Assembly: GCA_035651655.1 (NCBI GenBank)
Contig: DASRFG010000035.1
Span: 62,001 to 126,000, forward strand
Reading direction: 5' to 3'
DNA length: 64,000 nt
DNA from: Terriglobales bacterium
GTDB taxonomy: Bacteria; Acidobacteriota; Terriglobia; Terriglobales; Acidobacteriaceae
Positions 43,501 to 50,449 of the stretch are shown piece after piece. The position numbers were made by a program, and so were the translations under genes. The notes below the pieces were generated by a model that worked only from the letters and a program-made list of their open reading frames with translations, did no database searches and was not told the origin of the DNA. How positions within the stretch are numbered: position 1 is the first letter of the stretch; each line of letters begins with the position of its first letter.

Positions 43501-43686
43501 CAGGTCAGCACCGACCAGCGTAGCGGCATTGTGAATGACCCGAACCGAGTTGATGATCCCGAATATATCGTCCGCTTGATCGGCCAAGTGATCACTATCA
43601 GCTTGGAAACCATGAAGGTTGTCAAGGGCCTTCCCGATTTGGGACTCCCCGCCGAAGATAAAGCTCAAGCGCAAACTGTTCAGTGA
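40582..43686 (+). CDS. Single-chain restriction-modification enzyme (type IIG / helicase-less type ISP-like)
   Basis: 1034 residues. The N-terminal part holds a PD-(D/E)xK-like nuclease site: Asp70 ('LRVDGALLD') and 'GYWEAKDEH' (Glu85-Ala-Lys87). A helical connector follows (about 150-310). The gamma-class N6-adenine methyltransferase has SAM motif 'ILDPFVGTGNF' (about 345-355) and catalytic NPPY at 451-454. The remaining ~500 residues would contain the target-recognition domain and resemble type ISP C-termini ('WTLNDW'-free, with 'LYRPF' near residue 750). No Walker A or helicase motif is seen, unlike the LlaGI/LlaBIII ISP enzymes. It would methylate one strand of an asymmetric site and cut nearby. 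Sequence is visibly more AT-rich than its neighbours. Confidence 0.82.
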   Translation: MQHLNLKPNHKPVKDYYAALGQYGHLYVDHEMAVRSAFGALLEKCARQFDWTLVPEYLFKRPKASPLRVDGALLDTFRLARGYWEAKDEHDDLAKEAQRKLELGYPRTNMLFQAPERAILWQGGVRKLDEDISRPQALVDVLKQFFDYREPHHQEWEDAVQDFSSRLPEIGDAAKALIERERRTNLAFVESFDAFYELCRQTINPNLSKDAVEGMLIQHLLTERIFRKIFDNPDFTRRNVIAVEIEKVIYTLTARAFNRDAFLRDLDRFYKAIELNAQDAKDYSEKQTFLNTVYERFFQGYSPKEADTHGIVYTPQPIVNFMVRSVEEILQKEFGRSLSDKEVHILDPFVGTGNFIMRVMKEIKTSALPHKYGNELHCNEVMLLPYYLASMNIEHEYLERIGEYKPFPGICLVDTFELAEPEQPSLGFMTAENAVRVRRQKESPIFVILGNPPYNAWQVDENDNNKNRKYRTLDAKISSTYRKDSKAGLTIAVNDPYVKAIRWASDRIGEEGIVAFVTNNSFIDQAAFDGMRKHLAQDFSSIYLLDLGGNVRKNPKLSGTINNVFGIQVGVGISLFIRHKMSASQEHELWYARVDEWWRKEQKYNFLDAAGARARIDWSRIVPDSKFNWLTTGLRKEFGLFLPLGNKETKFSDEGRTIYGVFSNGVKTNRDAWVYNFSRSNLEANMQRMVENYNREVIRLRHANPQPKNIDEFLDPDPRRIGWSGDLKAAAKRGELAEYTTTRIRRALYRPFTECTFYFDRLLNNSVYQFPTIFPDENSEQENRAICLPGIGNRMGYSCFVTARIPALDFAFEKAQCFPFYTYAESGGNRRENITDWALDQFRSHYNASINKWQIFYYVYAILHHPAYRERYQANLKRELPHIPFAPDFNAFSNAGERLAGLHINYQKQKEYPLEKMEKPGEKLDWRVEKMRLSRDKTSVFYNRFLTLRGIPSEAFEYRLGNRSALEWIIDQYQVSTDQRSGIVNDPNRVDDPEYIVRLIGQVITISLETMKVVKGLPDLGLPAEDKAQAQTVQ

Positions 43687-43848
43687 AGTTTTCCCTTGCA
43701 CAATATCCACGCAAATCGCTACGTTGCTCGTGTACCTATTTTTGGAAAAGACTAACTGCTTGTCGCTCAAGGTTTTCCAGCAAGCGCTCTCGATCCAAAG
43801 ATTTACACCCCGACCATGCTCCAAATCTTTGATTCCACTGCGGCGACA

Positions 43849-43866
43849 GGGGAGGGGGGTGGGGGG
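43849..43866 (+). other. G-run, possible G-quadruplex
   Basis: GGGG-A-GGGGGG-T-GGGGGG on the plus strand, 104 bases upstream of the Cys/His-finger gene copy 2 and in the 283-base spacer after the RM gene, which otherwise shows no feature. Folding is possible but untested. Confidence 0.4.
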
Positions 43867-43969
43867 TATGCGTCACACGTTGGTTGCCATTCCCAACCGC
43901 CTGCCCGTCGATCGTGCCCTCTGTTTTTTTTGCTTGAAGTAAATGCTTGAAGGAAGAAAGAAGGAGACT

Positions 43970-44314
43970 ATGCCAGAGGTCGTAATTCCCAGTTGCCAGC
44001 ACATCAAGCCCAATGGCGTGCCGTGCGGCTCGCCCGCGCTCCGTACCAAGAAATTCTGCTACTTCCACGACCCCGGCCGGGGCTCGTTTACCCGCTCCGC
44101 CCGTGCACGCGGGTTTCGCACGTTGGAGGAGATGACTGAATTTCCCATCCTGGAGGACGCCATTTCTATCCAGTTTGCGCTGATGCAGATCCTGCGGGAG
44201 CTCCTTAGAAACAAGCTGAATCCGAAAACCGCCTCGCTCATGCTCTTCGCGCTCCAGATCGCCTGCATGAATAAGCGTGATATGCGCGCCGAGCGACGCG
44301 CCGAGGCGAAGTAG
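43970..44314 (+). CDS. Cys/His-finger protein of unknown function, copy 2
   Basis: 114 residues; AAGGAG precedes the ATG at 43970. The same finger as in copy 1, C-x9-C-x10-C-x2-H, appears near residues 9-33 with the core 'PCGSPALRTKKFC', followed by 'ILEDAISIQFALMQILREL' and 'KTASLMLFALQIACMNK'. It is shorter than copy 1 (no long linker or tail). Opposite orientation to copy 1 places the two as outward-facing brackets around the RM genes. No function is known to me; the zinc-binding role is inference from residue spacing. Confidence 0.65.
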   Translation: MPEVVIPSCQHIKPNGVPCGSPALRTKKFCYFHDPGRGSFTRSARARGFRTLEEMTEFPILEDAISIQFALMQILRELLRNKLNPKTASLMLFALQIACMNKRDMRAERRAEAK

Positions 44315-44326
44315 CGGTTGGGTGTC

Positions 44327-44408
44327 GCCCCTCCGGGGCTCGGGTTAATTGTGGCGGTCTACCCAGCGCTTACGCGCTGGGCTAAATTCTGTTCCGCCCC
44401 TGCGGGGC
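44327..44408. repeat. Three-hairpin palindromic repeat
   Basis: GCCCC-TCC-GGGGC (44327-44339), CCCAGCGC-TTAC-GCGCTGGG (44362-44381) and GCCCC-TGC-GGGGC (44396-44408) form three consecutive stem-loops starting 13 bases after the preceding stop. It is a REP-like intergenic element of a different family from that at 26.7 and 50.5 kb. Confidence 0.75.
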
Positions 44409-44460
44409 TGGGGTGGATGACATCGGCTGTCAAATTACCCGATTCCGCAATTACGCGGCC

Positions 44461-44799
44461 TTACAATGTGCTCCACGAGCCGCACAGGCGTCGAATCGAG
44501 CTCCGCTGCGCATCTCGCAGCAGAACGAATTCGAAGCCGTGGGTGAATCCATGCAGATTGCGAACTGCCCCATAGACGCGCAGTGCATTTGCCAACTCCA
44601 GAAACACTACTTGTCCAATGTTCAGCTGCTGCGGCAGTACGATTCCCATGCCGCCTTCGCTCATCACCCGGCAGCGTCCGGCAAGCGTCAGATAGGGAGA
44701 GCCTTCCCACTGCAGCAGCGCGCTCACGGACCGATCAACCACGTAGCGCGGGAAACGACGAGTAGTGGAGTATTGCTGCACGGATTGCAACGCGGACAT
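44461..44799 (-). CDS. PilZ-domain protein
   Basis: 112 residues, a single PilZ-type beta-barrel: 'TRRFPRYVVDRSVSALL' near the start carries an Arg-rich segment like the RxxxR c-di-GMP motif; 'GRCRVMSEGGMGIVLPQQL' is the (D/N)xSxxG-like second motif with Glu instead of Asp/Asn and Gly before Met. Binding of c-di-GMP is possible but not assured. It stands alone between a repeat element and dinB. Confidence 0.8.
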   Translation of the reverse strand: MSALQSVQQYSTTRRFPRYVVDRSVSALLQWEGSPYLTLAGRCRVMSEGGMGIVLPQQLNIGQVVFLELANALRVYGAVRNLHGFTHGFEFVLLRDAQRSSIRRLCGSWSTL

Positions 44800-45009
44800 T
44801 TGGTTCCTCGCTCCGAAGTACTCAACGACTTACACCGGAAGTGGAGAGTGCAGTTGGGGTACCAATCTCCGGGAGGGCGTAAGTGACTGATTGGATGAGC
44901 TTCTCGGAGGTCGACTGTTTCTGCCGTTGGTAACGTGAGCGAAATGCGGTTTGCGGAATGACAGAGAGTGTCAAGCGAGTGCTTCGCCAGGCCACGCTCG
45001 TCCGGGTGT

Positions 45010-46263
45010 TCATTGGCCTTTCGGTTTTTTGCCGGGCAAACCCGCAGGGTTCTCGTGCACACGCTCGCGGAAACGCGCCTTCAGGCCGCCGCCAAGCGAC
45101 ACCGCCGATTCGCCATATTTATCGCGCAGGTGGTCCGCGGCGGAGAGTGCTTGCCGCCAGCGCTGATTGCGCTCGCCATCGAGCAGGTCCAGCTGGCCTT
45201 CAGAGTCGCCGAAGGAAGAGACCTGCACTCCCAGGAGCCGCACCGCCGCTCCCTTTCGCCAGTTTGCACGGAAAAGCCCGCGCACCTGCTCGAGAATTTC
45301 TGTATCAAGTTGCGTCGAGTGCGGCAAAGAATGCGCCCGCGTATAGGTGCTGAAGTCGGAGTAACGCAACTTGAGTTGAATGGTTCGAGCGTGCAGCTTT
45401 GCCTCGCGCAGCCGTCGCGCCACCATCTCCGTCAAGCGTGCCAGGGTGGATTCCAAAACCTGCGGATCGGCGGTATCCACAGAGAAGGTATGTTCGTGGC
45501 TGATAGATTTGGGATCTTCGTCGGCGCCCACCTCGGAATCGAACCAGCCTCCGGCGTCTTCGCCGCGCGCCTTGCCGGCCAGTGCCAATCCCCATTTGCC
45601 AAAGCGCTCTTGCAGAAAATTTTCATCGAAGCGACTGAGATCGCCGACGGTGCGAATGCCAAGCCCATGCAGGCTTTGCTCCGTTACCTTGCCGACTCCC
45701 GGGATACGCCGAATCTCCAGTGGCGACAGAAAGCGCGCCTCGTTTTCGGGCAAGACCCAGAGCACACCGTTGGGCTTGGCTTGATCGGAAGAGACCTTTG
45801 CCACCAGTCGGGAGGTTGCGATGCCAATCGAGCAGTTCAATTTTGTTTCCGCCTGAATCGCCTGATGCAGGTTCGCCGCCGCCCGCAAAGGCGGTCCATG
45901 AAGACGTTCGGTGCCGGTCATGTCGAGATAGGCCTCATCAATCGAGACCATCTCTACTTTGGGGGAGAAGTGCTGCAGCACGCCGTAAACTCGGTCGGAG
46001 TATTCGCGATACCTCTGGGGATGGCCATCAACAAAGATGGCATGGGGCGCGAGCCGCGCGGCCGTGCGCAACGGCATGGCCGAATGCACTCCGAACTTGC
46101 GCGCCTCGTACGACGCCGCAGAGACCACGCCGCGTTCGTCCCGCTGACCCCCCACAACGACCGCTTTGCCCTTCAACCCGGGATCAAACAGCTCCTCAAC
46201 CGAGACAAAGAAGGCGTCCATGTCCAGGTGGAAAATGGTGCGCGTAAAGGCAGGGGAGGACAT
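45010..46263 (-). CDS. dinB: DNA polymerase IV (Y-family, error-prone)
   Basis: 417 residues. Catalytic acidic residues in 'FHLDMDAFFVSVEE' and 'VEMVSIDEAYLDMTG'; 'GVVSAASYEARKFGVHSAMP' and 'LNCSIGIATSRLVAKVSSDQAKPNG' are signature Pol IV segments; a helix-hairpin-helix thumb ('RRIPGVGKVTEQSL') and little finger follow. The C-terminus lacks a clear QLxLF clamp motif; 'QLDLLDG' at about residue 361 could serve. It bypasses DNA lesions. No lexA-type box was recognised in the upstream 90 bases. Confidence 0.95.
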   Translation of the reverse strand: MSSPAFTRTIFHLDMDAFFVSVEELFDPGLKGKAVVVGGQRDERGVVSAASYEARKFGVHSAMPLRTAARLAPHAIFVDGHPQRYREYSDRVYGVLQHFSPKVEMVSIDEAYLDMTGTERLHGPPLRAAANLHQAIQAETKLNCSIGIATSRLVAKVSSDQAKPNGVLWVLPENEARFLSPLEIRRIPGVGKVTEQSLHGLGIRTVGDLSRFDENFLQERFGKWGLALAGKARGEDAGGWFDSEVGADEDPKSISHEHTFSVDTADPQVLESTLARLTEMVARRLREAKLHARTIQLKLRYSDFSTYTRAHSLPHSTQLDTEILEQVRGLFRANWRKGAAVRLLGVQVSSFGDSEGQLDLLDGERNQRWRQALSAADHLRDKYGESAVSLGGGLKARFRERVHENPAGLPGKKPKGQ

Positions 46264-46685
46264 GGGACTTCCGGACCGTGGAGGTTAGCTTATCGCAAAA
46301 ATGGTTTGCTACAACCGCGCATCGGCAGTGAAATTTGGCGCAGAAATTAAGAGGGGAGCGACGGTTGCCCGTCGCTCCCCTTGGCTCGCACCCTCCCCCG
46401 AGGTACTCGCCAAACTCGTTGACTTCAACTCTCGAATTCTCGATGACGGTAGCCTCAAATCCAGAGGCGCTGACGCCAATCACTGGCATTCCAGCCCGTC
46501 CACTGCAGCGAATCCTAGCGGTCGCTCAAATTTCAGGCAAGGTAACGGAGGTAATAGGTAGTTTCTGCAAGCCATCTTCTGTTAGTCGCAGGGAGAGCGT
46601 TCCACAACGCCACGCGGCGCGTAACCTCGCCTTATTACCTACGAGACTTTACCGTAATCGCGAAGGGCCGTACTGTTGCGCCATC
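46264..46685. other. Intergenic region between dinB and the receiver-PilZ gene
   Basis: 422 bases between divergent genes. Apart from the strong hairpin at 46353-46380 there is no RNA gene or convincing ORF: a plus-strand frame from 46335 joins the downstream gene but its first ~117 residues lack domain-like content. No c-di-GMP riboswitch core was recognised. Confidence 0.4.
46353..46380. terminator. Perfect 12-bp GC-rich hairpin
   Basis: GGGGAGCGACGG-TTGC-CCGTCGCTCCCC. On the minus strand it is followed by a moderately T-rich TCTTAATTTCT. It lies 89 bases upstream of the dinB start, on the leader side rather than behind a gene, so an attenuator or the end of an unseen short RNA are options. 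Confidence 0.5.
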
Positions 46686-47441
46686 ATGTCGAGCGCAATC
46701 ATGCCTCTTGAATGTTTAGTGGTCTCGCGGCACCAGCCTTCGATTCGCGCCTTGGGCGCGGTGCTTGAGGAGTTGCACATTGCCAGCGAAATCTGCTCCG
46801 AGCCGCAACACGCACTGGATCAGATGGAGCGCCGCCATTTCGGCGCAGTCGTGCTCGATTTCGATACCCGCGGCGCGGCCCAACTGTTGGCGTCAGCTCG
46901 TATGACATCAACCCATCAGAAATCAGTAATCTTTGCCGCCATCAGCCGCTGCACCGCAACCGGCAGCGCTTTCGAATTAGGCGCCAACTTTGTGCTTTAC
47001 AAACCGCTGACCGGGGAACAGGTAGGCCGAGCTTTGCGCGCGGCACGCGGGTTCATGCGTCCGGAGCGCCGCGAGTTGGCGCGCCATCGCATGGAGGCGC
47101 TGGCATATATCAGTTGGGACAAAGAGTCGCCCTCTCCCGCCCTGCTTATCGACGTGAATGAAAGGGGAGTGGCGATCCAGGCCGCTGGCCCAATCTCTGC
47201 AGCCGGTCCCGTGCAGGTACGACTTCTTTTTCCAGGAACCTTGATCGAAGCTAAAGGCGAAATTACTTGGGCTGATACCCAAGGCCGGGCTGGCATTCAA
47301 CTCCTGGAGCTTGCGCCACGCGACCGTCGCGAACTGAAGAACTGGGTAACCACTCAATCCGAGAAGGGACGGACGGTTCCTGCCAATGGGCATCGTACGA
47401 AAGCCCGCGCAATGGCGGCCAAGCAGGGCGGATACCGTTAG
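46686..47441 (+). CDS. Receiver-like domain fused to PilZ domain
   Basis: 251 residues from the ATG at 46686. A CheY-like domain (about 5-120): 'CLVVSRHQPSIRALGAVLEEL' (no acidic pair), 'FGAVVLDFDTRGAAQLL' with a possible phospho-acceptor Asp, and 'FVLYKPLTGEQV' with Lys. The PilZ-like barrel (about 130-225) has 'PERRELARHRMEALAYISW' and 'LLIDVNERGVAIQAAGP', where Asn-Glu-Arg-Gly-Val corresponds to the (D/N)xSxxG loop. The missing acidic residues suggest phosphorylation may not occur. It ends with a basic tail. Possible link of a signalling input to surface or motility output. Confidence 0.75.
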   Translation: MSSAIMPLECLVVSRHQPSIRALGAVLEELHIASEICSEPQHALDQMERRHFGAVVLDFDTRGAAQLLASARMTSTHQKSVIFAAISRCTATGSAFELGANFVLYKPLTGEQVGRALRAARGFMRPERRELARHRMEALAYISWDKESPSPALLIDVNERGVAIQAAGPISAAGPVQVRLLFPGTLIEAKGEITWADTQGRAGIQLLELAPRDRRELKNWVTTQSEKGRTVPANGHRTKARAMAAKQGGYR

Positions 47442-47581
47442 GCTGAACCACATTCCTGCCGGTGGCCAGCCACCCCGGCCCTCGACACAACCACCTCAAA
47501 ACAGCTAAGCTGTCCCGTCTCCCCAACATCCAGAAGGCGCGGAGCAAGTTGGGTGTAAGCCATTTAAGTTTATCTGGTCCA

Positions 47582-50449
47582 ATGTCACTCCCCGAGAGGC
47601 CTCGCTTTCACAAACTGCTGACCGTACTCCTCGCTCTACTGTTCTGTTCGGCGGTTTATCTCTTTGCGTGGCCGCAGCCCAACATCTTTTATGCCGGAGT
47701 CGTGGTCTTGCACGTCGTGGTGGGACTGCTGACCAGCATTGTCCTGGCTATTACGGTGTGGCGGAAGTTGCGTCAGGAAACCGCGATTGCTCGGCTTGGC
47801 TGGGCGCTGCTTGTGGCTGGCGCTGCGCTGGGTTTGGTCCTTATTTATACCGGCACCCCACGCAGCGACTGGAACCGGCTGTATCTCCACATTGTGCTGT
47901 GCACCGCGGGAGTGGGCTTTCTGCTGGCTGATTGGGGCGGCCGTCGCGGCTGGCTACGTAATGTTCCGGCAGCAACAGTGGTACGCAGTATCGCGGTGCT
48001 CGCGTTGCTCGCTGGGCTGGGCGCTGCGGCTTGGTACACCCGCACAGCGGTCTGGCAGCGGAGCGCGCGGATTCAGAATCCGGACATTCCTCCCGCCAGC
48101 ATGGACGCTGAGGGCGACGGCCCCCAGGGTGCCTTCTTTCCCAGTTCAGCCCAGGTCAAGGGTGGGGGAAAGATTCCCAGCAAGTTCTTCATGGAGTCGG
48201 ATTCCTGCAAGCGCTGCCATGAAGATATCTACAACCAGTGGTACAGCTCGGCCCACCATTTTTCTTCCTTCAACAATCAGTGGTATCGCAAGAGCATTGA
48301 ATATATGCAGGACGTAGTCGGCACGCGGCCTTCAAAGTGGTGCGGCGGCTGCCATGACCCGGCGGTGCTCTACAGCGGGATGATGGATACGCCGATCCGG
48401 CAGATCATCCATACTCCGGAAGCCCAGGCAGGACTGGGCTGCATGATGTGCCACTCCATCGCGCAGGTCAAAAGCACCATGGGTCAGGGCGACTTCTACT
48501 TGGAATACCCCAAGCTTCACGAACTGGCGGCTACGAAGAATCCGCTCGCTCGCCGTGTCCATGATTTCCTGGTCAACTTGAATCCGGAACCGCACCGCAG
48601 AGTGTTTCTGAAGCCATTTATGCGGCAGCAGACCGCCGAATTCTGCTCTAGTTGCCACAAAGTCCATCTCGACGTGCCGGTGAATCATTATCGCTGGATC
48701 CGCGGCTTCAACGAGTACGACAATTGGCAGGCCAGCGGCGTCTCCGGCCAGGGAGCCCGGTCGTTTTACTATCCCGCCAAGCCGCAGCAATGCGCCGATT
48801 GCCATATGCCGCTCGCCGCCTCCAAGGACGCGGGCAATATCGCTGGGTTTGTGCACTCCCACCGATTTCCTGCCGCCAACACTGCGCTTCCCACCGCCAA
48901 TGAAGATGCCGCACAGCTCAAGCTCACAGAAAATTTCCTGAAAAACAACGCCATGAGCGTGGATATCTTCGCAGTCTCGCCCGCGCGCTCCAAAGCCGAA
49001 GCGACCATGGCTCCCCAGGCCGAACTGGCGACAACTTTTGCAGTAGGTGAGGAAGCGGAGGCCAAGCCAACCAAAGGTGAGTCAGGCGCCGCCGCTCCGG
49101 TTACTGCGCCGCTTAACCGCGTTCAGGCGGTGGTTCGCCGCGGCGATGATGTGCTGGTGGACACGGTGGTCCGCACGCGCAAGGTGGGACACTTTTTCCC
49201 CGGCGGAACGGTTGATGCTTACGATGTCTGGCTGGAACTGAAGGCCACCGATGATCGCGGGCAGACGCTGTTCTGGAGCGGGATGGTGGAAGACAACGGC
49301 AAGGGCCCGGTCGAAGCTGGAGCGCACTTCTATCGCTCCTTGCAGGTGGACGCGCACGGCAATCCCATCAATAAGCGTAATGCCTGGGCCACCAGGTCGC
49401 TGGTTTACGTCCACTTGATTCCGCCGGGCGCGGCTGATACCGCTCACTTTCGCCTACACATTCCTGATAATGCGGGCGACAAGATCAAACTGCAGGCCCG
49501 GCTGTGCTATCGCAAGTTCGCCTGGTGGAACACGCAATTCGCGTTTGCTGGTGTGCCCGATCCCAAGCAGTCCAAAGTCTCTGATCCGCAACACCCGCTT
49601 ACCACGCCTGAATACGACGACACACACTATTCGATCAAAGGCCCGGTGCGAGACGTCTCCGCCAAACAACAGGAAATTCCTGACCTGCCCATCGTGCCCG
49701 TGGCCGAAGACGAAGTTACGTTGCAGGTCGCGCCCCGGGCAGCACCCACGCCGCAGCCCAAGGTAGAACTCCAGGCAGCAGATTGGACGCGCTGGAACGA
49801 TTACGGGATCGGCCTACTGCTGCAAGGAGATTTGAAAGGCGCTGCCGCCGGGTTCGAGAAAATCACGCAGATTGATCCTAAAAATCCAGACGGTTGGGTC
49901 AACATCGGAAGAGTGGCCCAGCAGGAAGGCGACATGGAACGTGCCCGAGTGGTGCTCGAGAAAGCACTCGCCCTTGCTCCCAATCTCGCACGCGCAAACT
50001 TCTTTTACGCCAAGGTGCTGCGAAATGATGGTCGCTATGAAGAAGCAGCCCAGCATCTACGGACCGTGCTCGAGCAATATCCGCGTGACCGCGTCGCGCG
50101 CAATGACTTGGGGCGAATTTTGTTTCTACAACGCCGCTATGGCGACGCGGTGAAGCAGTTCCAGGCAGTGTTGTCGGTTGATCCCGAGGATTTGCAGGCG
50201 CACTACAACCTAATGCTTTGTTACACGGGAATGGGTGACGCCAAACAGGCACGCGAGCACCAGCTACGCTATCTGCGCTTCAAGGCAGACGAGGCTGCGC
50301 AGACAATCACCGGACCCTATCGGCGCTTGCACCCGGAAGACAACAACGAGCGGCAGCCGATTCACGAGCATGTCTCGGTGCCGCTAGCGGCTTTAAAAGC
50401 AAAACCAGGTGGGTTGAGAACGTCGGCCGCATCAGGAGCGGGCCGGTGA
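47582..50449 (+). CDS. Membrane-anchored pentaheme cytochrome c with C-terminal TPRs
   Basis: 955 residues. About five transmembrane helices occupy residues 11-152, with His44 and His103 inside or near them. The periplasmic part has five CxxCH sites (C209, C254, C287, C355, C404), with extra conserved-looking His around them, resembling the cytochrome c554/multiheme family. A beta-rich middle follows (about 540-720), then four or so TPR units (about 770-935, 'WNDYGIGLLLQGDLKGAAAGFE'). The start at 47582 precedes the first helix. It is coupled by a GTGA overlap to the next gene. Probably an electron-transfer and scaffold protein; partner unknown. Confidence 0.85.
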   Translation: MSLPERPRFHKLLTVLLALLFCSAVYLFAWPQPNIFYAGVVVLHVVVGLLTSIVLAITVWRKLRQETAIARLGWALLVAGAALGLVLIYTGTPRSDWNRLYLHIVLCTAGVGFLLADWGGRRGWLRNVPAATVVRSIAVLALLAGLGAAAWYTRTAVWQRSARIQNPDIPPASMDAEGDGPQGAFFPSSAQVKGGGKIPSKFFMESDSCKRCHEDIYNQWYSSAHHFSSFNNQWYRKSIEYMQDVVGTRPSKWCGGCHDPAVLYSGMMDTPIRQIIHTPEAQAGLGCMMCHSIAQVKSTMGQGDFYLEYPKLHELAATKNPLARRVHDFLVNLNPEPHRRVFLKPFMRQQTAEFCSSCHKVHLDVPVNHYRWIRGFNEYDNWQASGVSGQGARSFYYPAKPQQCADCHMPLAASKDAGNIAGFVHSHRFPAANTALPTANEDAAQLKLTENFLKNNAMSVDIFAVSPARSKAEATMAPQAELATTFAVGEEAEAKPTKGESGAAAPVTAPLNRVQAVVRRGDDVLVDTVVRTRKVGHFFPGGTVDAYDVWLELKATDDRGQTLFWSGMVEDNGKGPVEAGAHFYRSLQVDAHGNPINKRNAWATRSLVYVHLIPPGAADTAHFRLHIPDNAGDKIKLQARLCYRKFAWWNTQFAFAGVPDPKQSKVSDPQHPLTTPEYDDTHYSIKGPVRDVSAKQQEIPDLPIVPVAEDEVTLQVAPRAAPTPQPKVELQAADWTRWNDYGIGLLLQGDLKGAAAGFEKITQIDPKNPDGWVNIGRVAQQEGDMERARVVLEKALALAPNLARANFFYAKVLRNDGRYEEAAQHLRTVLEQYPRDRVARNDLGRILFLQRRYGDAVKQFQAVLSVDPEDLQAHYNLMLCYTGMGDAKQAREHQLRYLRFKADEAAQTITGPYRRLHPEDNNERQPIHEHVSVPLAALKAKPGGLRTSAASGAGR

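Noticed and set aside
44968-46350. 460-residue plus-strand ORF
   Set aside because: It lies antisense to dinB, which has all Y-family motifs; the plus frame has no recognisable domain.
46335-46685. 117-residue N-terminal extension of the receiver-PilZ protein
   Set aside because: It would translate through the strong hairpin and contains no domain; the receiver-like fold begins right after the ATG at 46686.
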